NCBI GenBank assembly: GCA_947167745.1
Contig: CAMVJE010000007.1
Span: 1-64,000 of the forward strand
Direction of reading: 5' to 3'
Origin: an uncultured Treponema sp.
Lineage (GTDB): Bacteria; Spirochaetota; Spirochaetia; Treponematales; Treponemataceae
DNA: 64,000 nucleotides
A program made the translations under genes and the position numbers. Below, one piece after another: positions 34,421 through 43,403 of the stretch. The notes under the pieces are model-generated. The model was not told the origin of the DNA, made no database searches, and worked only from the letters and a program-made list of their open reading frames with translations. Every line of letters starts with the position of its first letter. Positions within the stretch are counted from its first letter, which is position 1.

Positions 34421-35408
34421 GTGGAAGAAAAAAAACTTATCGGCCGACATCGCGAATGTAAAAGCCTTCAAAAATGCCTCAAATCGAATTCTGCAGAACT
34501 TGTGGTTGTTTATGGCCGAAGGCGAGTAGGAAAAACTTTTCTCATTAATCAATTTTTCAAGGGACGATTTGATTTTAAAGTCACGGGGCTATACAACGAA
34601 CCGAAAGAAGCCCAAATCAAAGCGTTTATGACGGAGTTGAATTCCCAGAGCCAAAAAAGAAAGCCCTTAACCCGAAGACTGGCAGGATGTATTCATACTT
34701 CTAAAAAATTATCTGTCAAATCTAGAATCAGATGAAAAACATGTTGTCTTTTTTGACGAACTTCCGTGGTTTGACACGGCAAAATCGGATTTCGTTGCAG
34801 CATTTGAGTGGTTCTGGAATTCATGGGGAGCTTCACAAGACAATTTGATTGTTATAGTCTGCGGTTCTGCAACGGCATGGATGGTTGACAACATCGATAA
34901 AAACAAGGAAAGGCTTTTTAACCGGCAGACTTGCAGACTCTATTTGGAGCCTTTCACTCTAAAAGAAACGGAAGAATATCTAAAATCTCGGAATTTTGAA
35001 TGGGAACGCTATGATATTGCCGAGTGTTATATGATAATGGGCGGAATTCCGTTCTATCTAAGTCAGCTTGATAATGATCTCACTTATTCTCAGAACATCG
35101 ACAATTTGTTTTTTAGGAAGCGCGCTGTTCTATGGGATGAGTTTGACCATCTGTACAAAACCCTTTTTTCGAACAGTGATTCATACATAAAAGTCGTCGA
35201 GGCGTTGAGTACAAAGAGAATCGGGCTCACAAAATCTGAAATTCTTGAAAAAACGAAACTCGCAAACAACGGACTTTTTGGCAAAATTCTTGAAAATCTT
35301 GTCAGTTCAGGCTTTGTCCGAGTCTATCCGTTTTACGGCAAGCAAAATCGGAAAGATTTTTTGCATCATCTTCGTTTTTGGTCTGCCATTATCGGGATTG
35401 GTTGTTGA
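34421..35408 (+). pseudogene. AAA-type ATPase (archaeal ATPase/DUF234-like), frameshifted and truncated
   Basis: Starts GTG 34421 with IGRHRECKSL and a Walker A VVYGRRRVGKTFLINQF. The frame shifts near 34665-34680 and continues in another frame (EDWQDVFILLKNYLSNL), through Walker B HVVFFDELPWFD and VIVCGSATAWMVDNI, to a winged-helix-like part (LTKSEILEKTKLANNGLFGKIL). Similarity ends near 35345, before the C-terminal nuclease-like domain that such proteins carry. The sequence after that is antisense to the remnant of a transporter gene. Two defects make this a pseudogene. Confidence 0.85.
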
Positions 35409-36437
35409 GCGTAGTCGAAACAGGCCCGGTAATCTTTTAAAAATTTCAGCCCCTTTTTTTTGGGGCATTTTTATCATCGGGTAAATGGCGATTACCGAAA
35501 GATAAGATGCCGCAAGCCCGAAAAACAGAAAAACGCTCACTTGCTTTAAAATTGGGAAGGGGCTTAAGAAAAGGGCGGCAAAACAAATTTCCGTTGAGGC
35601 GAAACCGAGCGTCACCCCGCGAAAAATGTGCTTACGGACAGAAAGACCTGTGTCACACAAAAGATTTCCTTTCCAGTTGACGAAGTAGGGAATCGAATAA
35701 TCAAGGCAAGTTCCGATTAATGTCGTTCCGAAAACAAGAGTGAGGATATGAATTCCGCGGAAAAACAAAAGGACGGAAACAAAACCAAAACCACAGGAAA
35801 ATGAGACGGCAAGGGCAGAGACAATGGCGGGAACAGGCGAGCGGAAAATCAGGAGAAAGACGGTGATTATCAAGATGAGCGCCACCGTGGAGATGATTGA
35901 AATCTGATTTTGCGCGGAAGTAGAATTTTCGTAAGAATGAAATGGCACCCCAGAAAAGATAAATTGAACCGGATTTGCTTCAAGTCCGTCATTCTGAGGG
36001 GCAGTGCCCCGAAGAATCTCATCTGCGGTGTCATAAATGCTCTTTACCGCGTTTTTGTCGCTTGCCATAGCAGAGCCTTTTTCGGAAACCGTTCCCCGAA
36101 TCAGCACATACCATTCATCATCTTTTTGGCACGCAAGCACATCATCTTTGAGACTCATATTCGTCGATGAAATCGCCCCGCCTTCAAGAAGTTTTTTAAG
36201 ACTCCGTTCGCTGAGCAAAAAAGGGTCTTCCTCAAGATAAGACAAATCTGAAATCGAAAATGCCCCGTAAACACTCGAAAGCGCGTCGTTCGCAATATCT
36301 TCGTCATTCCCATTTTCAAGGAGATTTATATCAGCATCTGAAAGAAGAAAAAAACGATTTTTATGCAGCCAGCCGGTAATTTCCGAAATTGAAGAGGAAT
36401 CAACATAAAGCGAAAGGGATTCAAAAAATCCCCGGAC
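35307..36437 (-). pseudogene. Fragment of an MMPL/RND-family membrane protein
   Basis: An open frame from about 36434 to 35307 encodes an extracytoplasmic loop (ESLSLYVDSSSISEITGWLH), then five or six membrane helices (ISIISTVALILIITVFLLIF, VFGTTLIGTCLDYSIPYFVNW, FASTEICFAALFLSPFPI). It is the internal to late part of an RND-like exporter with GTCLDYS in place of the GxxxDY-type motif. It lacks the N-terminal half and a start codon (a stop lies just upstream), and its end runs into repeat sequence at 35400-35422. It converges on the broken ATPase gene. Confidence 0.75.
35400..35422. repeat. Short dispersed repeat word
   Basis: GTTGTTGAGCGTAGTCGAAAC (translated VVERSRN in one frame) is a word I recognise as dispersed in many bacterial genomes. 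Here it lies at the junction of the two gene remnants, which fits a recombination scar. Confidence 0.4.
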
Positions 36438-36625
36438 TCAGATAATACAATATTTTAAGATTGAAGTGTCAAGACAAGGGTTCAGTGTCGCGCTAAGGAT
36501 AGTAGCAGCGGCGAAAGCCGTTCTCCGCCTGAAGGCGGAGAACGGAGCGGATAGCGGAACTGCGGATAGCCTGCCCCCGCTTTGCGGGGGAGCGCCCTTT
36601 TTAAAGACTGATGTTTTTTTTCTTG
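36438..36625. repeat. Intergenic palindrome array
   Basis: Contains TTCTCCGCC/GGCGGAGAA (36521-36529 with 36534-36542) and GCCCCCGC/GCGGGGG (36573-36580 with 36584-36590), plus GGCGAAAGCC (36510-36519). No gene is supported in this gap. The last hairpin lies about 35 bp after the stop of the leftward lipoprotein gene and could assist termination. Confidence 0.6.
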
Positions 36626-39115
36626 TTACTCATCCTCCTCCCAGCCCCAGTCCCAGTGGAACTCTATCTCACCATCATTGGTGTTATGCAGTTCCCAATG
36701 GAGGCCGTCATCTTTACCGCCGTTATCTTTGCCAGTGCGCTCTCCTGCCCTAATGGTAGAGCTGCCGCTTGCACCACAAGTACTGCTCCACTCGCAAGTC
36801 CAGGTGTCCGTCGCGGGCGTATATGTGAATGTTGCCTTTACTTCCCCCAGATAGTCGTCATATTCACCGAAAGCGAACTTTTTACGATAACCATAATCAT
36901 CAATTTCATACGCTTTCCATTTTTGTTCAAAAACAAAAGGTTGGGTTCTGTCTACAAGTGTAGTAACTTTCTTAGTACAACTAGAGAATTTACGTGGCCA
37001 ATTGGTTACGCCATCATCTTCGCTTTCGTGAACTTTTGCTTCACCAAAACAATAAGTATTCTCTTCGTCATCATCCATTTCTACACCAACAAAGTGATTC
37101 CAAGAGCCTTGTATCCTAGTATCCACTGCATTAGTCATATTGAAAGCCTCAAAACCAAGACAACACTGAGTTGTCTTAAAATAAGATTTCTCAGCTTTGA
37201 GATATTCCCATTGTTGAGTAATTACTTTCTCTGATGTCATAGACCCAAAGTACCACATATAGTTCGGATCGTAGATACTGTCGTGGTCTTTTTTATCATA
37301 TATGTAGTGTCCGTAGATGTTTAATTTTCCGTACCGACTGGCTTTAGTCTTGGCTTTCAACCGACCTATCTCCTTTATGTCGAGCTTAGTGGGGTCATCT
37401 TCTCTGGTTCCTGCATAAGCAAACAGAATGAGCACACAATCCGTTTTTGGGGGGGGATTAAGTATCACAGCGTAGCCACTGTTCAGAATCTGAGTTGTCA
37501 GTTTTTTACAGAAATACCCTTTGCTTCCCATGTCATTTTCAATATAGTCGCTGTCTGTTCTTATCTCATCTGCTGACACAAGAGGTGTCGTTGTATAATC
37601 ATAGAGACTTTTTGCGACAAATATAAAATATCCTCCGTTTTCACCCGCCGCTTCTACACGCGAATCACCGCCATAGGAGTTCCATTTAATGTCTAAACCA
37701 CCCAAATATGCTGATGCGTCAAGTCCTGTCACTTGGTTGTATGATGCAGAAATCTTCAGTTTATATTCTGTTTCAGCTTCAGCTAGTTTAATACATATGT
37801 CATGCGAGCCTAAACTGAGCGGAATTGCTTCCGTCGGGACAATGTCTTTGTACTCGCCGTTGTCGAGTTTATACTTAACGACAGTACTTCCACTTGACGA
37901 CCTTGCTTTTAAATATATTTTCTCACCAGCAGTTAATGCACACTCGCCCTCATCATTGAATTTGAATTGAGTAAATTCACCGTATGCACTTGTCGCATAG
38001 CTGTATTCTACTGTTTCAAAATTTGCAACAAGCACGGTGTCCGAGGTAATCGGAGTGCTGAAGTCAAACGCAGTATCACAGATCGTATTACCGCCGTCCT
38101 CCGAAACATACCAGCCTGAAAAAAAATCGTCATCCCCATTAAAATAAATATTTTCTGGATTATCATCACTTGAAGGACGGCTATCCGGCTCTGGGTCTTG
38201 AGGCCTTTCAACGGTGTCGCCATACAGCACTGATACTTCTTTGATGTAGGCTGAATTATAGCCGCCACCGTAATTGTTACGGTTTTGGGTGATCATAGAC
38301 CTGAAAGTGACGGTATGTATGCTGGAAAGGTCTTTAATCACTGGATGCGATTCGCTTGTCTCCCCACTTGAAACTTGTGCGTATTCGCGCCATTCGCCAA
38401 GCTTCAGTGTTTTGCCTTCGTCTCCCCAGAGCGTAAACACAACGACATAACTGCCTGCAGGAACAAGGCGGTTACTGAAGGTTGCCATGGTTGGATATTG
38501 TGAACTATAAACATTTTCACCCTGCATGATAATCTGTGATTCATCAAGATTTTTGAGGACTGCATCTGCGGCTTTGACCGTCTCCGGAACGGTGAGCTGG
38601 ACAAACAATTCACCATAAGATTCTGACGAAAGACTGTTCAGTTCTAGCGTAAAGCTGAGGGAATTTGTTCCTGACATAATTGTCTTTCCTACTGTACCCT
38701 GCCAGCTATTGTTCCCATGTCGGGCAGTGAGCGTAAACATGTAAGTTGCTCCCGCTGTAACATTGATGCTTGCCCCTTCCATCTTGGTGACAGCATATGT
38801 ATATTTAAGACCAACCTTCTCAGTTTCCCATGTCTTTTCTACTGGTACGGCGGCTACGGCATTTTCCGTCACAGGCGTGCCTTTGAGCGTAATGCTGTCG
38901 AATGGGTAGCACTTTGTTCCGGATGTGGACCAATTTTCTCCCTGTTTATCTATCGTAGGAAAGGCCGTACGGCTCGCTTCGCTCAAAGAAATTGTGATGC
39001 AGGCTGAAGAGCCGTCTGTATGTTTGTCCTGTTGCTCTGCCGTATCAAAATCCGCGCAGGAAGCGAAAATCAGGACACAAAGCACCGCAAATGCTGACAG
39101 TATCTTTCGTTTCAT
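36626..39115 (-). CDS. Large surface lipoprotein
   Basis: 829 aa from ATG 39113-39115 (AAGGAGG upstream; a longer open frame lacks a ribosome site). Signal peptide MKRKILSAFAVLCVLIFASC with lipobox ending at Cys20. It contains a region like an InlB/Flg_new repeat (FFSGWYVSEDGGNT, residues about 330-365). The C-terminal 250 residues are Trp/Tyr/Asp rich, ending HWDWGWEEDE. Not recognised overall. A run of eight Cs in the coding strand (37449-37456, codons for PPPK) is a possible slippage site. It starts 10 bp after the stop of the upstream lipoprotein gene. Confidence 0.8.
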   Translation of the reverse strand: MKRKILSAFAVLCVLIFASCADFDTAEQQDKHTDGSSACITISLSEASRTAFPTIDKQGENWSTSGTKCYPFDSITLKGTPVTENAVAAVPVEKTWETEKVGLKYTYAVTKMEGASINVTAGATYMFTLTARHGNNSWQGTVGKTIMSGTNSLSFTLELNSLSSESYGELFVQLTVPETVKAADAVLKNLDESQIIMQGENVYSSQYPTMATFSNRLVPAGSYVVVFTLWGDEGKTLKLGEWREYAQVSSGETSESHPVIKDLSSIHTVTFRSMITQNRNNYGGGYNSAYIKEVSVLYGDTVERPQDPEPDSRPSSDDNPENIYFNGDDDFFSGWYVSEDGGNTICDTAFDFSTPITSDTVLVANFETVEYSYATSAYGEFTQFKFNDEGECALTAGEKIYLKARSSSGSTVVKYKLDNGEYKDIVPTEAIPLSLGSHDICIKLAEAETEYKLKISASYNQVTGLDASAYLGGLDIKWNSYGGDSRVEAAGENGGYFIFVAKSLYDYTTTPLVSADEIRTDSDYIENDMGSKGYFCKKLTTQILNSGYAVILNPPPKTDCVLILFAYAGTREDDPTKLDIKEIGRLKAKTKASRYGKLNIYGHYIYDKKDHDSIYDPNYMWYFGSMTSEKVITQQWEYLKAEKSYFKTTQCCLGFEAFNMTNAVDTRIQGSWNHFVGVEMDDDEENTYCFGEAKVHESEDDGVTNWPRKFSSCTKKVTTLVDRTQPFVFEQKWKAYEIDDYGYRKKFAFGEYDDYLGEVKATFTYTPATDTWTCEWSSTCGASGSSTIRAGERTGKDNGGKDDGLHWELHNTNDGEIEFHWDWGWEEDE

Positions 39116-39125
39116 ATTTTCCTCC

Positions 39126-40457
39126 TTATTCCTTAATTGCCGTAATTGAAATCTGTGTTCCACAAACTACATCAGTATTGTTCGTTGTATTCCTTTTCAT
39201 TGCGAACAGTGAAACCTGATAGAATTTTCTCTGCATGAGTTTTATCTTTTGAATGGAAAGAACAGCACCATCCTCACTGACTGTCGCTCCCTCAAAAGAA
39301 GATGCCAGCACGCCGTCAATGCGCCATGTGTAGCCGCTGAAGCCATTAGCTGCAACAAGCGTGATTGTGTTGTAATCCTCTACCTGTTCTATGGTTATTT
39401 CTGGATTCTGTGTGAATTCAATGGTAACGGCGATTTCGGAATGAACCCATATAGCGGTGAGCGACATATTGCCAGCCGTGCCTTGTGGGATTACTTCCAT
39501 TTCCGATTCGTCGTCTGCGTTCTTCCAGCCTTTGAAAGTGTAGTCGCCCTCTTTTGTAGCAATGGGAAGCATTATTTCGCTTTCGATGGTGTAGGATGTC
39601 GCATAATCCTCGCTTACGAATGTGCCTCCGTCAAGGTTGTAGGTGATGGTATAGGTGATTGGAGTCCAATGCGCATAAACTGTTTTTGCACCTATACTTT
39701 CCTTTTCTATTTTCTCCACCTTGTTTCCGCCAGTTTCTGAGTCAAACCAGCCTTCGAAGGTGTAGTAGTCTTTACTTGCCTCTATAAAAATTACATCTTT
39801 TTCGCCTGTGTAGACTTCGGGATTCGGATTCTGTGCTCCCGTTGTGTTCTCATAGGTTATTTTGTAGCCCCATGCAACGTAAAGCGTTGTGTCCTCCGCT
39901 ATATTCCATGCCGTACAGCCCTTGCCGTCCGCGCCGATGAACTTTGTTCCCTTTGCATACTGCTGTGTGTAGTAGCCGCCGAAGGAATCACTTCCCGTGG
40001 CAACTGGCAGGCTTTCAAGGTCGGGAAGCACTTCGTCGTAGGTGGCGGTGATTGTGCTTGTAGTTCCGTTGCCGTTGAACAGCGTGACCGTGTATGTGTT
40101 CGGGGCGAAAGTTGCATTCACCGTTACATTTACCGCCGACATAACAAATGTGAACTCCTTAACGGTAACAGTTTCATCGCCTTTCTTTACCGTAACAGTT
40201 TCATCGCCTTTCTTTACCGTAAAAGTATCAAAATGATAGCCTTCATGTGCCGTTGCAGTGAGCGTGATTGTCTCGCCTTCTTTTGCACTTGCCTTACTCA
40301 CACTTACAGTGCCGTTCTCAATGTCATCCGCAACTGTTACACTGTATGTTGCTGAATCCGGGACAGGCGTGCTCCCAGAATCCTCTGTATTGCATCCAGA
40401 GAATGCTGCTGCAGCAAAGATAAAGCCAAGTACCGCAAGATGTTTTAACAATTTCAT
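39126..40457 (-). CDS. Lipoprotein with InlB-type (Listeria-Bacteroides) repeats
   Basis: 443 aa from ATG 40455-40457 (AAGGAGG 9 nt upstream; ATG 40463 is too close to it). Lipobox AAAAFSGC near residue 22. A bacterial Ig-like segment (YSVTVADDIENGTVSVSKAS) and three or four Flg_new/InlB B repeats follow (YYTFEGWFDSETGGNKVE, YTFKGWKNADDES, each about 70 residues). A last beta domain has GFSGYTWRIDGV. A 27-bp tandem repeat at 40165-40218 adds nine residues (VKKGDETVT). It is probably a surface adhesin or carbohydrate-contact protein, in an operon with the larger lipoprotein downstream. Confidence 0.85.
   Translation of the reverse strand: MKLLKHLAVLGFIFAAAAFSGCNTEDSGSTPVPDSATYSVTVADDIENGTVSVSKASAKEGETITLTATAHEGYHFDTFTVKKGDETVTVKKGDETVTVKEFTFVMSAVNVTVNATFAPNTYTVTLFNGNGTTSTITATYDEVLPDLESLPVATGSDSFGGYYTQQYAKGTKFIGADGKGCTAWNIAEDTTLYVAWGYKITYENTTGAQNPNPEVYTGEKDVIFIEASKDYYTFEGWFDSETGGNKVEKIEKESIGAKTVYAHWTPITYTITYNLDGGTFVSEDYATSYTIESEIMLPIATKEGDYTFKGWKNADDESEMEVIPQGTAGNMSLTAIWVHSEIAVTIEFTQNPEITIEQVEDYNTITLVAANGFSGYTWRIDGVLASSFEGATVSEDGAVLSIQKIKLMQRKFYQVSLFAMKRNTTNNTDVVCGTQISITAIKE
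40165..40218 (-). repeat. In-frame 27-bp tandem repeat in the InlB-repeat lipoprotein
   Basis: Two identical 27-bp units (40165-40191 and 40192-40218) encode VTVKKGDET twice. The unit length keeps the reading frame, so copy number could vary without loss of the protein. Confidence 0.85.
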
Positions 40458-40500
40458 TTGCATAAGCCTCCTTTTGAAACGAAATTTAAAATAAATTCGT

Positions 40501-40530
40501 CCGAGGTTTGCCGCACACAGCAAACCTCGG
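40501..40530 (-). promoter_or_regulatory. Stable hairpin in the leader of the lipoprotein operon
   Basis: CCGAGGTTTGC (40501-40511) pairs perfectly with GCAAACCTCGG (40520-40530) around 8 nt. It lies between the 25-aa leader ORF and the lipoprotein start on the minus strand. It is not followed by a T run, so it is more likely an mRNA-stability or attenuation element than a terminator. Confidence 0.55.
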
Positions 40531-40539
40531 ACGATATCT

Positions 40540-40617
40540 TCAAAGAGAAAAAAGATTTAAAACAGTTTTATCTGTAAAGAAGTCCGCTCCAATGGAGATT
40601 GTCTTTTCAAGATTCAT
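40540..40617 (-). CDS. Probable 25-aa small protein or leader peptide
   Basis: ATG 40615-40617 is preceded by AAAGAGGAG at good spacing and reads MNLEKTISIGADFFTDKTVL followed by five more residues (NLFSL) and TGA. It ends 10 bp before a strong hairpin and 83 bp before the InlB-repeat lipoprotein start. The strong ribosome site makes translation likely. It could be a regulatory leader peptide or a small protein in its own right. It is not recognised as a named family. Confidence 0.5.
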   Translation of the reverse strand: MNLEKTISIGADFFTDKTVLNLFSL

Positions 40618-40782
40618 AACAGGCTTCTCCTCTTTAACAAGATAAGAATATTATAATTCAATTCAAGAGTTTCTCAAGAAAAAAATAAGAAAAATATAAG
40701 AACCTTTACCGGCAGAACCTATAGTCAAAATCAGATTTTTCCGATAATATTGTTAGGCTGTTTTTGCTTGTGGGGCAAAAGC

Positions 40783-40936
40783 GGTTCTCTGGAGAGTCCT
40801 CACGATGGGGTGAGGCGCCGAAGGGTTAAGATTATTACAATCGATATCTCAGGCACAAAGGACAGGGCGAAAGAAGTTCCAATCCTACTCTTTGGAGAGT
40901 TTGTTTCGATTTTCGGGGCAAACTCTATTTTCTTTT
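40783..40936 (+). promoter_or_regulatory. Glycine riboswitch with terminator platform
   Basis: The hallmark core words are present in order: TCTCTGGAGAG (40786-40796), GCGCCGAAGG (40815-40824) and CTCAGG ... AAAGGACAGGG (40848-40866). A second complete aptamer is not seen, so it looks like a singlet. AGAGTTTG (40896-40903) pairs with CAAACTCT (40919-40926), followed by a T-rich tail, giving a terminator just before the symporter gene. Bound glycine probably sets termination of the transporter mRNA. The stretch 40618-40782 holds only AT-rich promoter-like DNA. Confidence 0.88.
40896..40936 (+). terminator. Regulated terminator of the glycine riboswitch
   Basis: Eight-base-pair stem AGAGTTTG/CAAACTCT with a T-rich 3' tail (ATTTTCTTTT). 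Its 5' side overlaps a GGAGAG word that might pair alternatively with the aptamer. Confidence 0.75.
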
Positions 40937-40952
40937 AAATGGGGATTTAAAA

Positions 40953-42431
40953 ATGTTTGACCAAATCCTTAACTCAATCGACGATGTTGTCTGGGGAATT
41001 CCGACCATCGTCCTCATTCTTGCAACCGGCCTTGTTCTTACGATTCGGGCAAGAGGCTTGCAGTTCACAAAACTTGGACGAGCATTCCGCTCAATTTTCA
41101 AAGAAAATGAAGGTCGCGGAGAGCTTTCGGGATTTTCTGCTCTTTGTACAGCACTTTCTGCAACAATCGGAACTGGTAACATCGTTGGTGTCGCGACGGC
41201 TATCGCCGCAGGAGGCCCCGGAGCCCTTTTCTGGATGTGGGTTGCGGCAATTCTTGGAACAGCAACAAAATTCGCTGAGTGTATGCTTGCAATCAAATAC
41301 CGTGAAGTAAAAGAAGACGGTCATGTTTTGGGCGGCCCATTCTACACAATCGAAAAAGGTATGGGAAAAAGCTGGAAGTGGCTTGCAATCCTTTTCGCAA
41401 TTTTCGGAGTTCTTGCAGGTCTTCTGGGAATTGGTACAATGACCCAAATCAACGGTATCACTTCTGCCGTAAACATGGCATTTGACCCGAACAATACGAA
41501 CATCGCTTTCACAATCGGCGAAAATTCATACACCTGGGCAACTGTAATCGGCGGCGCAGTTGTCACAATCTGTGCGGCTCTGGTAATCCTGGGCGGTCTC
41601 AAACGAATCTCAAAAGTCGCAGAAAAAGTCGTTCCGGCAATGGCTGTCATTTACATTTTCATGGGCATCGCAGTTTTAATCATGAACGCAACAAAAGTTC
41701 CTGCAGCTTTTGCCTTGATTTTCAAATCAGCATTTGGTTCCTCTGCTGTAACCGCCGGTGTTTCAGGCTACATCATCAAGATGGTTCTGGATTCAATGCA
41801 GAAAGGTATTGCCCGGGGAATTTTCTCAAACGAGGCTGGCCTTGGTTCTGCTCCAATCGCAGCTGCTCCAGTTCAGACAAATGAACCTGTTGAGCAGGGC
41901 CTGGTCAACATGACGGGAACTGTAATCGACACTCTCATCGTCTGTACAATGACCGGCCTTGCAATCGTAATCGCTTTTTACGGAGATATTATTGCGCCAG
42001 GCGGAATCGTTTTTGAAACAGTCGAAGGTAAACTTGCCATGATTTCTACCTGGAATAAGGGACTTGAAGGTGCAAATCTTACGGCAGCTGCTTTCTCCCG
42101 TGTTCTTGGCGGCGACGGCGTTTCGGTTCAGTTCCTGCTTATGCTCTGTTTGGCATTCTTCGCATTCACCACGATTTTGGGCTGGGACTACTACTCAGAA
42201 AAGTGCTTGGAATATCTCACCAATGGCCGCATGAAGCTGGTCTTCATCTATCGCCTGGTTTACATCGCCGCAATCGCAATCGGCCCCTACTTCACAGTTA
42301 ACGCTGTATTCACCATCGCTGACATCACCAATGGTCTCATGGCAATTCCAAACTGTATCTCGCTGATTGTTTTGAGCGGAGTCGTTGCAGAAGAAACAAA
42401 AAAATACTTTGCAAAATATCCGACACTTTAA
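40953..42431 (+). CDS. Sodium:alanine/glycine symporter (AGCS family)
   Basis: 492 aa with about eleven membrane helices. Family motifs include SGFSALCTALSATIGTGNIVGVATAI and GPGALFWMWVAAILGTATKFAECMLAIKYR, and later RGIFSNEAGLGSAPIAAAPVQT. It imports alanine or glycine with Na+. The glycine riboswitch directly upstream argues that glycine is a physiological substrate. The start ATG 40953 follows the riboswitch terminator by 17 bp with GGGGA as ribosome site. A terminator follows at 42483. Confidence 0.95.
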   Translation: MFDQILNSIDDVVWGIPTIVLILATGLVLTIRARGLQFTKLGRAFRSIFKENEGRGELSGFSALCTALSATIGTGNIVGVATAIAAGGPGALFWMWVAAILGTATKFAECMLAIKYREVKEDGHVLGGPFYTIEKGMGKSWKWLAILFAIFGVLAGLLGIGTMTQINGITSAVNMAFDPNNTNIAFTIGENSYTWATVIGGAVVTICAALVILGGLKRISKVAEKVVPAMAVIYIFMGIAVLIMNATKVPAAFALIFKSAFGSSAVTAGVSGYIIKMVLDSMQKGIARGIFSNEAGLGSAPIAAAPVQTNEPVEQGLVNMTGTVIDTLIVCTMTGLAIVIAFYGDIIAPGGIVFETVEGKLAMISTWNKGLEGANLTAAAFSRVLGGDGVSVQFLLMLCLAFFAFTTILGWDYYSEKCLEYLTNGRMKLVFIYRLVYIAAIAIGPYFTVNAVFTIADITNGLMAIPNCISLIVLSGVVAEETKKYFAKYPTL

Positions 42432-42467
42432 TTAATGCAGAATTTATAATGCATAATTCATAATTTT
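42431..42467. repeat. AT-rich dyad repeat (ATGCATAATT words)
   Basis: Contains AATTTATAATGCATAATTCATAA, a set of overlapping short palindromes. A close relative lies at 58529-58562 between zur and znuA. Confidence 0.5.
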
Positions 42468-42482
42468 GCAGTGGAAAATTGG

Positions 42483-42517
42483 CACCGGACGGGCACATGG
42501 CTTGTCCGGTGTTTTTT
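42483..42517. terminator. Terminator after the symporter gene
   Basis: CACCGGAC (42483-42490) pairs with GTCCGGTG (42504-42511), followed by TTTTTT. It lies between convergent genes. Confidence 0.85.
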
Positions 42518-42527
42518 ATGAGAGGAA

Positions 42528-43271
42528 TTAATGGAAAGTGTATCTGTAGCCGGCTGACATTAAGAAAACTTTTCTTGTGCCGACTTTATCGCCGTCAGAT
42601 TTCAGCTCGCCTAAGTCAATCATGTAGCGGGCATTCAATACGAGGGCAGATTTTTTGCTGAAATTAAAGGCGAAATCTGCTCCGAATGCAGTTCCAAAGA
42701 TGAAGGCATTGTCTAAATCATCACTTCTTTCGCTTGAATTTTCGATAACTGTTACGCCGTTTAACTTTCCCTTTGCATCTATCTCCTGCTTTATTTTACT
42801 TATGGGGAATGAGAGATAAATGCCGGCCTGAGGAGTGAATTCAAAGAATCCGCCTTTGTTTACCGTAAAAGTTACGAGGAATGGAAGTTCCATTGTTGTG
42901 TAGGTGACTTTATCTTTAGCCTCTATTTTTGTCGTGCCAGATTTTGTTTCTACAGTAAGTTCCGTTCCGTTGTTGAACAAAAATCCTAATTCAGTCTGCA
43001 AACCGAGGGCTGGAATCTTCTCAAAGCTGTAGTTGCCCCAAAGTGCAAAACCGCCGCACAAAATCGTTTTGTTATCGACATCTGTTGAAGAATACGGAAA
43101 ACCTTTAGCTATCATTATTGCATTAAGTTCATTTCCTAATTTTTTTTTCGTTTCATCTGCAATAGTCATGTCGCTGACACCCAGTGAACCACGGACACCG
43201 AAAGAGAGTTGTGCGAAAGAGCTTGAAAGAAGTAGTGCTCCCACAACTAAAGTCGTAATCAATTTTTTCAT
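42528..43271 (-). CDS. Outer-membrane beta-barrel protein
   Basis: 247 aa from ATG 43269-43271 (AAGGAG upstream). Signal peptide MKKLITTLVVGALLLSSSFAQ. The mature chain alternates aromatic/hydrophobic and polar residues in about eight strands (LSFGVRGSLGVSD, GFALWGNYSFEKIPALGLQTELGF, FFEFTPQAGIYLSFPI) and ends in SAGYRYTFH, a terminal strand with C-terminal aromatic close to the end. It matches the OMP_b-brl/PorT-like barrel found in spirochaetes. Function unknown: pore or adhesin. Confidence 0.85.
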   Translation of the reverse strand: MKKLITTLVVGALLLSSSFAQLSFGVRGSLGVSDMTIADETKKKLGNELNAIMIAKGFPYSSTDVDNKTILCGGFALWGNYSFEKIPALGLQTELGFLFNNGTELTVETKSGTTKIEAKDKVTYTTMELPFLVTFTVNKGGFFEFTPQAGIYLSFPISKIKQEIDAKGKLNGVTVIENSSERSDDLDNAFIFGTAFGADFAFNFSKKSALVLNARYMIDLGELKSDGDKVGTRKVFLMSAGYRYTFH

Positions 43272-43403
43272 ATAAAGCTCCTTTTCGTTATAATTTGCGT
43301 AATAACTTTGAATATTACTTAAATATAACAATCTGTTATAAGGGTAGCACACATTTAACAATCATTCAATCAGAAATTACGCACTTTAGCGTATTATGAA
43401 AAC

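Noticed and set aside
40867..40926. Second glycine aptamer after the first
   Set aside because: A GGAGAG word is present, but the GCCGAAGG and AGGxxxAAAGGAC parts are missing. The segment is a terminator stem.
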